NCBI GenBank assembly: GCA_026004975.1
Contig: BPKE01000001.1
Span: forward strand, 437,788 to 501,787
Source of the DNA: Gammaproteobacteria bacterium
Lineage (GTDB): Bacteria; Pseudomonadota; Gammaproteobacteria; HTCC5015
Reading direction: 5' to 3'
DNA: 64,000 bases
The notes beneath the pieces were generated by a model. That model saw only the letters and a list, made by a program, of their open reading frames with translations. It made no database searches and was not told the origin of the DNA. Position numbers and translations under genes: made by a program. The first letter of the stretch is position 1. Each line of letters begins with the position of its first letter. Below are positions 42,693 through 54,022 of this stretch, piece after piece.

Positions 42693-43757
42693 CTACCTCA
42701 CTCGGCGCAGGCCGGCGACCCCGAGCGCCGCAAAGATCGCCAGCGGCAACGCGCTGGTCAAGGCCGGCGGCCAGTCGAACACCACGGTCAGGCGCAAGGC
42801 CAACTGCAGCAACAGATAAAACCCGAGCCCCCATAATATCCCCGCCAGCAACAACTGTCCCGCGCCCAACGCGCGCGGCGGGGCGAACACCCGCGGCAGC
42901 GCCAGCAGCAACAACACCAGGCAGGCGGCCGGCGCCACCGCCTTGGACCACAAGGCCAGCCGGTAAGGACCGGCGTCCAGACCGTTGCGTTCCAGATGCG
43001 CGGTCTGTCGGCGCAGCTCCAGGAACGGCAGATGCTCGGCGGCCACGCTCAAGGCCGCCACCGTCGCCGGCGGCAACTGCAGCGCCAGCGGCCGCTGCGC
43101 ACCCTGCGCCGCCCGGGTCTGCTCTTCCGTGAACACCGTTTCGCGCCAGCCCCGGGCGCGCCAGCCCCCGCCGGCCGGCAGCAGCGCCTCGGCGGCCGCC
43201 GCGGCGTTCAGCACGCCGTCCTCCGTCACGGTGAACCACTCCACGTCCACCAGCCGCGGGCCCGGCAGCACCCGGCCCACGTGCAACACCCGGGCCCCGT
43301 CGCGCAACCAGAGATCGGCCGCGCCGGGTTGCGCCGCCACGCCCAGGGTCTTGGCCTCGACCCGCCGCGCCGCCGTCTCCGCCGGCAGCACCACGGCCTC
43401 GCCCAGCCAGACGGCGAACAGCGCCCACAACACGCCGGCCTGCAGGGCCGCCCGGGCGATGCGCGCCGGCGATGCGCCGGCGGCGCGCCAGGCGACCAGC
43501 TCCCCTTGCGCCGCCATGCGCCCCAAGCCCAACAGCGCGCCGACCAGCACCGCAGCCGGCAGCAACTCGCGCGCCCGCGCCGGCAAGTGGAGCAGGACAA
43601 CCAACACCGCGTCGGTGGCGGTGAATGCCCCGCGGCCGACGTCCTCCAGTGCGTCGACCAGGGCGAACACCGCATCCAAGGCGAGCAGGACCGCCAGCGC
43701 GCCGGCGACCCCGGCGAGCACCGCCCGGCCGACCTGGCGGTCGAGCAGGCGGATCAC
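42693..43757 (-). CDS. lptG: LPS export permease LptG
   Basis: One of the two transmembrane subunits of the LptB2FG transporter that extracts LPS from the inner membrane. 354 aa: LLDRQVGRAVLAGVAGALAVLLALD first helices, GALLGLGRMAAQGELVAWRAAGASPARI, a periplasmic beta-jellyroll (about 130-260), then C-terminal helices (PLAIFAALGVAGLRRVR). The GTG at 43757 overlaps the lptF stop (GTGA). The 606-aa track ORF starts in a shadow frame. Confidence 0.92.
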   Translation of the reverse strand: MIRLLDRQVGRAVLAGVAGALAVLLALDAVFALVDALEDVGRGAFTATDAVLVVLLHLPARARELLPAAVLVGALLGLGRMAAQGELVAWRAAGASPARIARAALQAGVLWALFAVWLGEAVVLPAETAARRVEAKTLGVAAQPGAADLWLRDGARVLHVGRVLPGPRLVDVEWFTVTEDGVLNAAAAAEALLPAGGGWRARGWRETVFTEEQTRAAQGAQRPLALQLPPATVAALSVAAEHLPFLELRRQTAHLERNGLDAGPYRLALWSKAVAPAACLVLLLLALPRVFAPPRALGAGQLLLAGILWGLGFYLLLQLALRLTVVFDWPPALTSALPLAIFAALGVAGLRRVR

Positions 43758-44842
43758 GAGGCGGTCCGCGGCGCCGGCCAGCGCCGCCCCTGCCAGAGCG
43801 CGAAACCGATCCCGGCGAGCATCAGGGCGTGGACCCACCACAGTCCCCAGCGCGGGTCGAGCTGGCCGCGTTCGAGCAGATTGCGCCCGAGGGCCAACAG
43901 GTTGAAGTACAGCAGGTACACCAACAAGGCGGCGCCGAGGCGGCCGTAACGACCCTGGCGGGGCGCACTGCGTGACAAGGGCACCGCCGCCGCGGCCAGC
44001 ACCAGGCAGGCCAGCGGCACGGCCAGGCGCCAATGCCATTCGGCCCAGGCGGCCGCCGAGCCCAGCGCGCGCAACGCCGCGCCGGACAGGGCGCGCAGGC
44101 GGGGCGGCGGGGGCGCGCCCGCCGGCACCGGCAGATTGACGCCGTACCGCGCGAACGCGAACGACTCGGCCTCGGCCGAGCCGAACCGACCGCTGTCGCG
44201 CCGCCCGTCTTCGAACACCAGCGACAAGCGGTCGCCGACGCGCTCGGCCCGCGCGTGGCGCGCCGTCTGCACCGTGAAACCGCCGTCCTCGCGCCGTTCG
44301 TACAGGAACACCCCGGTCATGCGCCGGCCGCCGTCGGGCGCGGTCTCCCAGCGCTGGAAATACAATACCCCGTCCTGCAGGCGGTTGAAGCGTCCCGGCG
44401 CGAGACCCGCCAGCGGCCCGCGCTCGCCGGCGCGGGCCTGCCACTCGGCCTGGCGCGCCGCCCCGCGCGGCGCGCAGTCCAGCGCCAACCAAGCGGCGAA
44501 TACGGCCGCGCACACCGCGAGCACGCCCACCGCGCGATAGCAGCGCGCCGGCCCGACGCCCGAGGCCTGCAGCGCGATCATTTCCGAATCACGCGCCAGG
44601 CGCCCGAGGCCGAGCAGGATGCCGAGAAAGACGGCGATCGGCACGACCGCCAGCAACTGGCGCACGCCCTGTACGAGGAGCAAGGGCCACAACGCCTCCG
44701 GCGGATACTCGCCCTTGGCGATTTCGCCGAGCACGCGCACCAGCGCGTTGCCGAACAGAATCAGCAACAGCACCGCGCTCACCGCCGCCGCCGCGGCGGC
44801 GCATTCGCGCAACAGGTAACGGTCGACGCGCTGGAACAACAT
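43754..44842 (-). CDS. lptF: LPS export permease LptF
   Basis: Partner of LptG. 362 aa starting MLFQRVDRYLLRECAA. Family blocks include VLLLILFGNALVRVLGEIAKGEYP, LGILLGLGRLARDSEMIALQASGVGP, a periplasmic domain with FNRLQDGVLYFQRW, and C-terminal helices ALLVYLLYFNLLALGRN. ATG 44842 matches the family; the track adds 23 codons. Divergent from pepA. Confidence 0.93.
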   Translation of the reverse strand: MLFQRVDRYLLRECAAAAAAVSAVLLLILFGNALVRVLGEIAKGEYPPEALWPLLLVQGVRQLLAVVPIAVFLGILLGLGRLARDSEMIALQASGVGPARCYRAVGVLAVCAAVFAAWLALDCAPRGAARQAEWQARAGERGPLAGLAPGRFNRLQDGVLYFQRWETAPDGGRRMTGVFLYERREDGGFTVQTARHARAERVGDRLSLVFEDGRRDSGRFGSAEAESFAFARYGVNLPVPAGAPPPPRLRALSGAALRALGSAAAWAEWHWRLAVPLACLVLAAAAVPLSRSAPRQGRYGRLGAALLVYLLYFNLLALGRNLLERGQLDPRWGLWWVHALMLAGIGFALWQGRRWPAPRTAS

Positions 44843-44874
44843 GGGCTTCGTCTTGCCGGCCGGCTGCGGCGCCG

Positions 44875-44883
44875 TGATATAGT
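44875..44883 (+). promoter_or_regulatory. Extended -10 promoter candidate (TGATATAGT) for pepA
   Basis: TG-A-TATAGT lies in the lptF-pepA divergent gap, 75 nt before the pepA ATG. No good -35 is seen, consistent with an extended -10 promoter. Confidence 0.45.
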
Positions 44884-44957
44884 GCAAGGGCGGCGTGGCC
44901 CGCGAGTACAACAGGTTTGACTTGCCCGCGCAAGCCTCACTTCAGGACGGCCCCGAC

Positions 44958-46429
<1,472 letters not shown>

Positions 46430-46433
<4 letters not shown>

Positions 46434-46855
46434 CGCGGGTGGATTTCTACATCCTCCAGGGCGAAGCCAACCGCGATCTGATGGCCTGCCGCCTGTGCGA
46501 AAAGGCCTGGCAACGGCGCCTGGGCGTGGTGCTGGCGGCCGCCGACGCCGCCCACGCCCAGCGCCTGGACGAGCTGCTGTGGACCTTCCGCGACCGCGCC
46601 TTCGTCCCGCACCGCCTGATCGACGGCCCGCCGCCCGAAGCGCCCGTGCCCGACATCGCGATCACCTGGCCCGGCGCGGGCCGGCAGCCGGCAGAGCTTT
46701 TCATCAATCTCGACGACGCCGTGCCCGAGGACTGGACCGCGTGGCCGCGGATCGCCGAGATCGTCAACGAAACTCCGGCGGTCCGCGAGGCCGGCCGGCG
46801 GCGCTTCGCCGCCTACCGCGCCCAGGGTGCCGACCTGCATCACCACAAGCTCTGA
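46430..46855 (+). CDS. holC: DNA polymerase III subunit chi
   Basis: Clamp-loader accessory subunit that binds single-strand binding protein. 141 aa: TRVDFYILQGEANRDLMACRLCEKAW, ADAAHAQRLDELLWTFRDRAFVPHRLI, and FINLDDAVPEDWTAWPRIAEIVN. GTG start overlapping the pepA stop. Position between pepA and valS is standard. Confidence 0.92.
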
Positions 46856-46867
46856 CCCGGCCGCGCC

Positions 46868-47116
46868 ATGCCCCGCCGCGAACGTGAAGAAGGAATCCCG
46901 ACCCTGACGGAGGTCGATGCCGAGCCGCCCGCCGCATCGCCCGCCGGGGACACCCGGGCGGCGGCCGGCGACCCACCGATCAGCGCCGACCAGCGCCGGG
47001 CCCTGGAAAAAATGATCTACACCGCCCTGCACCGGCGCCTGCTGACCTTGAGCCGCGAGCTGGCCGAAGCGATCCTCGAACAACTGGAAAAAAAGCCCAA
47101 GAACCCGGGCGACTGA
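46868..47116 (+). CDS. Small conserved hypothetical protein, 82 aa
   Basis: Charged N-terminal half (Pro/Ala-rich, likely disordered) and helical C-terminal half (RRALEKMIYTALHRRLLTLSRELAEAILEQLEKK). Small proteins of this type sit between holC and valS in other gammaproteobacteria, but no function is known to me. 12 nt after holC; in the operon. Confidence 0.65.
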   Translation: MPRREREEGIPTLTEVDAEPPAASPAGDTRAAAGDPPISADQRRALEKMIYTALHRRLLTLSRELAEAILEQLEKKPKNPGD

Positions 47117-47127
47117 ACACCATCGGC

Positions 47128-47133
47128 TATAAT
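47128..47133 (+). promoter_or_regulatory. Perfect TATAAT -10 upstream of valS
   Basis: TATAAT in CGGCTATAATTCCGGCC, 34 nt before the valS ATG. The -35 region is weak. It could give valS a promoter of its own inside the pepA operon. Confidence 0.4.
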
Positions 47134-47167
47134 TCCGGCCCTTTCACACCCACCACCGCGCCGCGGC

Positions 47168-49969
47168 ATGGACAAAACCTACGACCCGCAAGCCATCGAA
47201 ACGCGCTGGTACGCCTTCTGGGAATCGCGCGGGCTGTTCGCGCCGCGCGGCGGTCCCGAGGCGCGGCCCTACTGCATCATGATCCCGCCGCCGAACGTCA
47301 CCGGCACCCTGCACATGGGCCACGCCTTCCAGCACACGCTGATGGACGCCCTGATCCGCTATCACCGCATGCTCGGCGACCGCACCCTCTGGCAGCCGGG
47401 CACCGACCACGCCGGCATCGCCACCCAGATGGTCGTCGAGCGGCAACTGGAGGCCGAAGGGATCCGCCGCCAGGATCTGGGTCGGGAAGCCTTCCTGGCC
47501 CGGGTCTGGGAATGGAAGGAACGCTCCGGCGGCACCATCGCGCGGCAGATGCGCCGCCTGGGCGACTCGCCCGACTGGTCGCGCGAGCGCTTCACGATGG
47601 ACGAGGGGCTGTCGCGCGCGGTGATCGAGGTCTTCGTCCGCTTGTACGAAGAGGGCCTGATCTACCGCGGCCAGCGCCTGGTGAACTGGGATCCGGTGCT
47701 TCGCACCGCGATCTCCGACCTCGAGGTGGTGCCCAGCGAAGAAGACGGGCGGCTCTGGCACATCCGCTATCCGCTGGTCGACCGCCGGGCGGGAGATCCG
47801 CAATACCTGGTGGTCGCCACCACGCGGCCGGAGACCCTGCTCGGCGACACCGCCGTGGCCGTGCACCCGGACGATCCTCGCTACGCCGCGCTCGTCGGCC
47901 GCGAGGTCGAACTGCCGCTCACCGGCCGGCGCATTCCCGTCATCGCCGATGCCTACGTGGACCCGGAATTCGGTTCGGGCTGCGTGAAGATCACCCCGGC
48001 GCACGACTTCAACGACTACGAAGTGGGCCGCCGCCACGGCCTGCCGCTGATCAACGTTCTGACCGCCGACGCCAAGATCAACGACAACGCCCCGCCGGCC
48101 TACCGCGGCCTGGACCGCTACGAGGCGCGCAGCCGCGTCGTCGCCGACCTGGAGGCCAAGGGGCTGGTCGAACGCGTCGAGTCCCACCGCATGACCGTAC
48201 CGCGCGGCGACCGCAGCGGCGCGGTCATCGAACCGTTCCTCACCGACCAGTGGTTCGTGCGCACCGCCCCGCTCGCCGAACCGGCCATCCGTGCGGTCGA
48301 GCAAGGGCGGATCCGCTTCGTCCCCGAAAACTGGGCGAAGACCTACTTCAACTGGATGCACAACATCCAGGACTGGTGCATCAGCCGCCAGTTGTGGTGG
48401 GGGCACCGCATCCCGGCCTGGTATGACCCCGAGGGCCGCGTCTTCGTGGCGCGCAGCGAGGCCGAGGCGCGCGCCAAATACGAGCTGCCCGCCGATCTGC
48501 CGCTCAGCCAGGACGAAGACGTGCTCGACACCTGGTTTTCCTCGGCCCTCTGGCCGTTCTCGACCCTCGGCTGGCCCGAGCGGACCGAGGAACTCGCGGT
48601 GTTCTATCCCACCTCGGTGCTGGTCACCGGCTTCGACATCATCTTCTTCTGGGTGGCCCGCATGATCATGATGGGCCTCAAGTTCATGGGCGACGTGCCT
48701 TTCCGGGAGGTCTACATCACCGGGCTGATCCGCGACGAGCACGGCCAGAAAATGTCCAAGTCCAAGGGCAACATCCTCGACCCCCTGGACCTGATGGACG
48801 GCATCGACCTCGAGGCGCTGGTGGCCAAGCGCACCACCGGCCTGATGCAGCCCGAACTCGCCCCTAAGATCGAGGCCGCCACGCGCAAGCGGTTCCCGCA
48901 AGGCATCCCCGGCTACGGCGCCGACGCCTTGCGCTTCACCCTGGCGTCGCTGGCCTCGACCGGGCGGGACATCCGCTTCGACATCAAGCGCATGGAGGGC
49001 TATCGCAACTTCTGCAACAAGCTGTGGAACGCGGCGCGCTACGTGCTGCTCAGCAGCGAAGGCAAGGACACCGGCCTGGACCCGGAAGCGCCGGTGGCCC
49101 TGTCCGTCGCCGACCGCTGGATCGTCTCGCGCCTGCAGCGCCTCGAGGCGGCGCTGCATCAGCACTTCGCGGAATACCGGTTCGACCTCGCCGCACAGGC
49201 GCTGCACAGCTTCGTCTGGGACGAGTACTGCGACTGGTACCTGGAGCTGTCCAAAACCGTGCTCCAGGACGCGCGGGCCGACGATGCCGCCCTGCGCGGC
49301 ACCCGCCGCACCCTGGTGCGCGTTCTCGAGGCCGTGCTGCGCGCCGCGCACCCCATCATCCCCTTCATCACCGAGGAACTCTGGCAACACGTGGCACCGC
49401 TCGCCGGCCGGCGGGGCGAGACCATCATGCTGCAACCCTATCCCCGCCCCGAGCCCGACAAGATCGACGAGGCGGCCGAGGCCGAGATCGACTGGCTCAA
49501 GCGGCTGGTCGTCGAGGCCCGGCGGCTGCGGGCCGAGCTGGGGCTTCCGCCGGGCCGGCCCTTGCCGCTGTACCTGCACGGCGGCGACGAAACCGATCGG
49601 CGGCGCAGCGCGGCCCACGCCGAGGCCATCCGGCGCCTCGCCCGGCTCGAACGGCTCGAGTGGCTCGAGGGGGACATCCCGGCGCAAAGCGCCACCGCAC
49701 CGCTGGGCGAACTGACGATCGTCGTGCCGCTCGCGGGTCTGATCGATCTGGACGCCGAGCGCGAACGCTTGCACAAGGCGCTGTCCGAACACCGCGCGGC
49801 GCTGGCGCGCATCGAGCGCAAGCTCGCCGACCCGAAGTTCCTCGAACGGGCACCGGGCCACGTGGTGGAACAACAGCGCGCACGGCGCGAAGAACATCAG
49901 GCGGCGCTCGCCACCTTGCAGCGGCAGGCGCAGCGGCTGGGGCTGGCGCTGGACACGGGCGGCGCATAA
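47168..49969 (+). CDS. valS: Valine--tRNA ligase
   Basis: Class I synthetase charging tRNA-Val. 933 aa with HIGH motif [12 protein letters not shown], editing domain ([36 protein letters not shown]), KMSKS motif [29 protein letters not shown], and C-terminal anticodon-binding and coiled-coil arm ([23 protein letters not shown]). Last gene of pepA-holC-orf-valS. Confidence 0.97.
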   Translation: MDKTYDPQAIETRWYAFWESRGLFAPRGGPEARPYCIMIPPPNVTGTLHMGHAFQHTLMDALIRYHRMLGDRTLWQPGTDHAGIATQMVVERQLEAEGIRRQDLGREAFLARVWEWKERSGGTIARQMRRLGDSPDWSRERFTMDEGLSRAVIEVFVRLYEEGLIYRGQRLVNWDPVLRTAISDLEVVPSEEDGRLWHIRYPLVDRRAGDPQYLVVATTRPETLLGDTAVAVHPDDPRYAALVGREVELPLTGRRIPVIADAYVDPEFGSGCVKITPAHDFNDYEVGRRHGLPLINVLTADAKINDNAPPAYRGLDRYEARSRVVADLEAKGLVERVESHRMTVPRGDRSGAVIEPFLTDQWFVRTAPLAEPAIRAVEQGRIRFVPENWAKTYFNWMHNIQDWCISRQLWWGHRIPAWYDPEGRVFVARSEAEARAKYELPADLPLSQDEDVLDTWFSSALWPFSTLGWPERTEELAVFYPTSVLVTGFDIIFFWVARMIMMGLKFMGDVPFREVYITGLIRDEHGQKMSKSKGNILDPLDLMDGIDLEALVAKRTTGLMQPELAPKIEAATRKRFPQGIPGYGADALRFTLASLASTGRDIRFDIKRMEGYRNFCNKLWNAARYVLLSSEGKDTGLDPEAPVALSVADRWIVSRLQRLEAALHQHFAEYRFDLAAQALHSFVWDEYCDWYLELSKTVLQDARADDAALRGTRRTLVRVLEAVLRAAHPIIPFITEELWQHVAPLAGRRGETIMLQPYPRPEPDKIDEAAEAEIDWLKRLVVEARRLRAELGLPPGRPLPLYLHGGDETDRRRSAAHAEAIRRLARLERLEWLEGDIPAQSATAPLGELTIVVPLAGLIDLDAERERLHKALSEHRAALARIERKLADPKFLERAPGHVVEQQRARREEHQAALATLQRQAQRLGLALDTGGA

Positions 49970-50055
49970 AGCCATAACGAAAACTTCGTTCGATCGCCCC
50001 CGGCGAGCCGCCATAATCCGGGCCGGAACATCGGCCCTGCCGGAGCGCTGCCAAG

Positions 50056-50853
50056 GTGTACGACACACTGCTCTATGCCCTCGCCGGCGGCGCCGTCGGT
50101 TTCGTGGTGGGCATGACCGGCGTGGGCGGCGGCTCGTTCATGACGCCGATCCTGCTCGCTTTCGGTTTCCCGCCGCCGGTCGCCGTCGGCACCGACCTGC
50201 TCTACGCCGCGATCACCAAGTCCGGCGGCGTGGTCAGCCACGCCCTGCGGCGCACGGTCGAGTGGCCGGTGGTGCTGTATCTCTCGGCCGGCAGCCTCCC
50301 CGCGGCCCTGGCCACCACGCTCCTGCTGCACCAATTCAAGCAACGCGGCGTCCACTACGACGGGCTGATCACCACCTGCCTGGGTGTCATGCTGGTCGCC
50401 ACGGCCGCGGTGCTCGTGTTCCGCTCTTTCCTCATGCATGCCCGCGAGGAGATCGCCGACGAACGGTCGCCGCTGGGTGCTTTCGAACGGCGCCACGCAC
50501 GCCTGCTGACCTGGCTGCTCGGCCTGTTGCTGGGCGTCGCCGTCACCCTGACCTCGGTGGGCGCGGGGGCCGTGGCGGCGGCCGTGCTGGCCCTGCTCTA
50601 CCCGAGGATGAGCATGCTGCGGGTCATCGGCACCGACCTGGCGCACGCCGTCCCGCTGACCCTGATCGGCGGGATCGCCCACTGGACGCTGGGCCACGTG
50701 GACTTCGCCTTGCTCGGCGGCCTGCTGATCGGCTCGCTGCCCGGGATCTGGCTCGGCACCCGGGTCGCCAGCGCGATCCCCGAGCGCTTCATGCAGCGCG
50801 GCATGGCCACCTTGTTGTTCCTGCTCGGCTTGCGCTACACGCTGATGGCGTGA
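50056..50853 (+). CDS. TauE/SafE (TSUP) family anion exporter
   Basis: 265-aa inner-membrane protein with about seven or eight helices. Paired TSUP motifs appear as GGAVGFVVGMTGVGGGSFMTPILLAFG and VAVTLTSVGAGAVAAAVLALLYP. Family members export sulfite, sulfoacetate or related organosulfur anions. The substrate cannot be told. GTG start at 50056. It overlaps nfi by GTGA. Confidence 0.85.
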   Translation: MYDTLLYALAGGAVGFVVGMTGVGGGSFMTPILLAFGFPPPVAVGTDLLYAAITKSGGVVSHALRRTVEWPVVLYLSAGSLPAALATTLLLHQFKQRGVHYDGLITTCLGVMLVATAAVLVFRSFLMHAREEIADERSPLGAFERRHARLLTWLLGLLLGVAVTLTSVGAGAVAAAVLALLYPRMSMLRVIGTDLAHAVPLTLIGGIAHWTLGHVDFALLGGLLIGSLPGIWLGTRVASAIPERFMQRGMATLLFLLGLRYTLMA

Positions 50854-51548
50854 AGCCGTCCCTGGCGACACCCCCGTCGAGCCCGGCCGCGGCGCGCGAA
50901 CTGCAGACGCGGCTCGCGATGCGGGTGCGGCTCGAGAACACCTTGCCCGCCGACGTGCGCACCGTGGCCGGCCTGGACGCGGGCATCGACCGCCGGCACC
51001 GGCGCGTCCGGGGCGCGGCGGTGTTGTGTGACGCCCGCTCCCTCGAACCGCTGGCCGTGGCCGTCGCCGAGCGGCCGATCGAATTCCCCTACGTGCCCGG
51101 CCTGCTGTCCTTCCGCGAACTGCCGGCCTTGCTCGAAGCGCTGGACGCCCTGCCGCAGCGCCCGGACCTGCTGCTTTGCGACGGCCAGGGGGTGGCCCAT
51201 CCGCGGCGCTTCGGGCTCGCCGCCCATCTCGGAGTGGTCGCCGAGCTGCCCAGCATCGGCGTCGCCAAATCGCGCCTGTGCGGAAGCCATGCGGCGCTGG
51301 GGCCCGGGGCGGGCGACTGCGTGCCGCTCTACGACGGCGAGGAGTGCATCGGCCACGTGCTGCGCAGCCGCGCCGGTTGCCGCCCCCTGTACGTCTCCGC
51401 GGGCCATCGCCTCGACCAGATCACGGCACTGGACTGGGTCCGGCGTTGCCTGAAGGGTCGGCGCTTGCCCGAGCCGATCCGCCTCGCCGATCGCCTCGCA
51501 TCGCGGCGGCGAGGGGCTTCCCCAGCGGCGCCGGCGCGACGCCGGTGA
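50850..51548 (+). CDS. nfi: Deoxyribonuclease V (endonuclease V)
   Basis: Repairs deaminated bases (deoxyinosine) by cutting one bond 3' of the lesion. 232 aa with the catalytic set: Asp in VAGLDAGID, Glu in FPYVPGLLSFRELPAL, Asp in LLCDGQGVAHPRRFGLAAHLG, and Lys in SIGVAKSRLCG. GTG start overlaps the exporter stop. Converges on the next gene with only 1 nt between stops. Confidence 0.93.
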   Translation: MKPSLATPPSSPAAARELQTRLAMRVRLENTLPADVRTVAGLDAGIDRRHRRVRGAAVLCDARSLEPLAVAVAERPIEFPYVPGLLSFRELPALLEALDALPQRPDLLLCDGQGVAHPRRFGLAAHLGVVAELPSIGVAKSRLCGSHAALGPGAGDCVPLYDGEECIGHVLRSRAGCRPLYVSAGHRLDQITALDWVRRCLKGRRLPEPIRLADRLASRRRGASPAAPARRR

Positions 51549-51549
51549 C

Positions 51550-52203
51550 TCACCCGCCGCCCGGCTCCGTGTCTTTCCAGGCGGCCAGCTCGCGCTCGCG
51601 GAAGCGCGCCAGGAAGGGCGCGGCGTCGCCCAAGCGCCTGAACGCCGCGTAGCCGCGCTCGAGGAAATCCTGCAGATAGCCCAAGCCCATCCGTCGCGCG
51701 GGAGCCGCGCAAGCCCGCAGCGCCACGCCGATGAGCGGCTTGTGCACCAACCGGTCGATTTCCCGGCCGACGGCGACGGCCGCCTCCGTGTGGGCGCGCC
51801 AGCTTTCCGCGTCGTACACCGCGCGGCGCAGGGCGTCCCAATCGGGTCGCTCCCCACCGAATCGGGCCGCGCGCTCCACGATCTTTGCGTCTCGTTCCAG
51901 CTTGGCGGCCAGGAACGCCAGCGCGGCGCCGACGGTGTGCCGAACCTTCGCCGGCAGCAGCGTCTCCATCGGCCCGCGTGCCCGCTCGAGCTGCTCGGCC
52001 AGGCGCAACGGCGCGGGATTGCCGTAAAGCTCGTCGATCAGGAACTCGACCGCGGGACGACACAGCGGGTCGCGCGCCAGGTCGGCGTAGCGCGCGCGCA
52101 TTTGCTCGACCTCGAACCGCCGCCAGCCCGCGTGGAGTTCGGCCGACGCCGCCAACCGGCCCGCGGCGGCGCGCAGGCGCGCGAGCTCGCCCTGCAGCGA
52201 CAT
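51550..52203 (-). CDS. FFLEELY-motif-like protein
   Basis: 217-aa helical cytoplasmic protein. The segment EFLIDELYGNPAPLRLAEQLERA resembles the signature of the FFLEELY-motif protein family, whose function is unknown. No membrane segments. Tandem with the zinc-ribbon gene (10 nt). Confidence 0.55.
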   Translation of the reverse strand: MSLQGELARLRAAAGRLAASAELHAGWRRFEVEQMRARYADLARDPLCRPAVEFLIDELYGNPAPLRLAEQLERARGPMETLLPAKVRHTVGAALAFLAAKLERDAKIVERAARFGGERPDWDALRRAVYDAESWRAHTEAAVAVGREIDRLVHKPLIGVALRACAAPARRMGLGYLQDFLERGYAAFRRLGDAAPFLARFRERELAAWKDTEPGGG

Positions 52204-52213
52204 GGTGGCGCGG

Positions 52214-52606
52214 TCAGCGCGTCAGTTTGCGCGCGGCGACCGCGAAGAAACTCTTGAAGAAGTCCGACAAGGTTTCCTCGACGTAATCCCGATACTCGCC
52301 GGCGTCGAAGAACGCGCCGTGCCCGTCCACGTCGATTTCGTACTGGATGTGGGGCTGTTTCTGGTCGTAGACGACCTGCATCGGCTTGCCGGTGACCGGG
52401 CTCAGGATGTCGGTCTTCTGGTTGTACTGCTTGCCGATGCGCGGGTCACCAATGTCCATGAAATGCCCCATCCACTCCTCGCGCAGCTTCTTGTAGGAGT
52501 CGGCCGGGAACCACAGGCCGTAGCAGTTGTTGCAACGGTAGACCGTGTACTCCCGTCCGTAGTTGACCTTGTCCATCGGCTCGGTGTGGCACTTCGGACA
52601 CTTCAT
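52214..52606 (-). CDS. Zinc-ribbon (zf-TFIIB-like) protein
   Basis: 130 aa. The N-terminus has CPKC-x17-CNNC (MKCPKCHTEPM, YTVYRCNNCYGLWFP), a zinc ribbon like TFIIB-type factors. The rest carries QYEIDVDGHGAFFDAGEY. Function unknown. I use the ATG at 52606; the 228-aa track ORF joins it to a shadow frame. Downstream of the TonB operon on the same strand. Confidence 0.7.
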   Translation of the reverse strand: MKCPKCHTEPMDKVNYGREYTVYRCNNCYGLWFPADSYKKLREEWMGHFMDIGDPRIGKQYNQKTDILSPVTGKPMQVVYDQKQPHIQYEIDVDGHGAFFDAGEYRDYVEETLSDFFKSFFAVAARKLTR

Positions 52607-52668
52607 CTGTTGGCCTGCTCTCTGATCGATGGGGAGGATCGTATTTGGTGAAGCCGACCGCGCGGGCT

Positions 52669-53976
52669 TCAGCCCAGCGACTCGGCGATCTGCGCTTGCC
52701 GCGCCTTCTCGTTGCGCAGGTACTCGAGCCAGCGGTCGGCGAAATCCTTGGTGTCCTTGTGTTTTTGCGCCAGCTTGAAGGCCGCGATCGAACCGTCCAG
52801 GTCGTCCTTGTTGAAGCGGCAGATGCCGAGCGTCACCAGGGCGGAACCTTCCCGCTTGATGCCGCCCTTTTTCAGCCCCTCCTGGATCGCGTCGGCGCAA
52901 TCGTCCCAGCGGTCCATGCTCATGTAGGCCTGGCCGAGCCGGACGTACAGCTCGCCGTCGTCCGACTTCTTGGCCGCCTCGGCCAGGACCCGCGCCGAGG
53001 CTTCGGGTTCCTGGGCGAACAGGTAAGCCTGCGCCAGCAAACGCAGGTGACTCACGCTGCGCTCGACGATTTTGTTTTTCATTCCTTCCTCGAGCACCTT
53101 GGCCGCCTTGTAGGGCACGCCGTTGTTGAGCAACAGCGAGGCGAGTGTCACGTACTCGGACGAGCGGCTGAAATAACCGCCGTCGTAGGCGGCCTCGAGC
53201 ACGGCGAGCTGGCGCTTCTCGTCGTCCTGCTCACCGTACATGGCCGAAAGCTGGTAGAAATAATCGCCCTTGGGATAGAGCTTGACGAGCTGCTCCAGGA
53301 CCTCGATCACTTTCGGGATATTGCCGAGCTCGTAGTAGGCGGCGCGCAGCATCAGCAGCCAGGACTCCTGCGGCAGGCTGCCCTGCTTGCGGGCCAAGGC
53401 GATCGCGTTTTCCGCCTGCCTCGCGGTGCAGCGATAGTCTTCGGCGAGGTAGCAGGCCTGCGCCCACACCACATAAGCCTGGGTGGTCGGCTCGGGCGCG
53501 ACCTTGAACCAACGCTCGATGGCCTTGATCGCCTCCCTGGGCTGGTCCAGCGCCAGGTGCATCTGGGCGATGGAGAACAGGCTCTGCTGCTCCATGGCCT
53601 CCGGCAGGTTGGGTTGCTTGAGGACCTCGTTGAAGGCCCGCAGCGCGTCCGCATAGCGCTCCTGGCTGGCGTAGATGTAGGCGAGAAAACTCCAGGTGAG
53701 GGCGCGCTCGTATTCGTTGAGGCTCTGGTCCTGGCGCAGGGCTTCCAGGACCTTCAACGCCTTGGCCGTGTCGCCGGCCTCCGCCGCTTCCTGGGCCTCC
53801 GTGAGTTTCTTGAAGACCTGCTCGCGCGCGGCCGGGGTTTTGCGGGTTTTCTTCTCGCCTTGCTGCGCCCAGGCCGGCTGGTAGGCGGCCTGCAGCACGA
53901 GCCCGCTGCACGCCGCCAGTGCCAGCATCAGCGCCGCGAGCGTGCGGCGCGAGGAACGACAGTTCAATGCCTTCAT
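52669..53976 (-). CDS. TPR-repeat periplasmic protein of the TonB2-type operon
   Basis: 435 aa with a signal peptide (to about residue 38, AWAQ). About ten tetratricopeptide-like helical pairs follow (for example YERALTWSFLAYIYASQERYADALRAFNEVL, and SDDGELYVRLGQAYMSMDRWDDCADAIQEGL). TPR proteins in this position accompany TtpC-TonB2 systems of Vibrio and Shewanella, where they may organise the complex. 46 nt after the third TonB gene. Confidence 0.8.
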   Translation of the reverse strand: MKALNCRSSRRTLAALMLALAACSGLVLQAAYQPAWAQQGEKKTRKTPAAREQVFKKLTEAQEAAEAGDTAKALKVLEALRQDQSLNEYERALTWSFLAYIYASQERYADALRAFNEVLKQPNLPEAMEQQSLFSIAQMHLALDQPREAIKAIERWFKVAPEPTTQAYVVWAQACYLAEDYRCTARQAENAIALARKQGSLPQESWLLMLRAAYYELGNIPKVIEVLEQLVKLYPKGDYFYQLSAMYGEQDDEKRQLAVLEAAYDGGYFSRSSEYVTLASLLLNNGVPYKAAKVLEEGMKNKIVERSVSHLRLLAQAYLFAQEPEASARVLAEAAKKSDDGELYVRLGQAYMSMDRWDDCADAIQEGLKKGGIKREGSALVTLGICRFNKDDLDGSIAAFKLAQKHKDTKDFADRWLEYLRNEKARQAQIAESLG

Positions 53977-54022
53977 CGCTAAACTCCAGGGTTATGCCGA
54001 CCCCACCCGGCAGGCGGGGCGT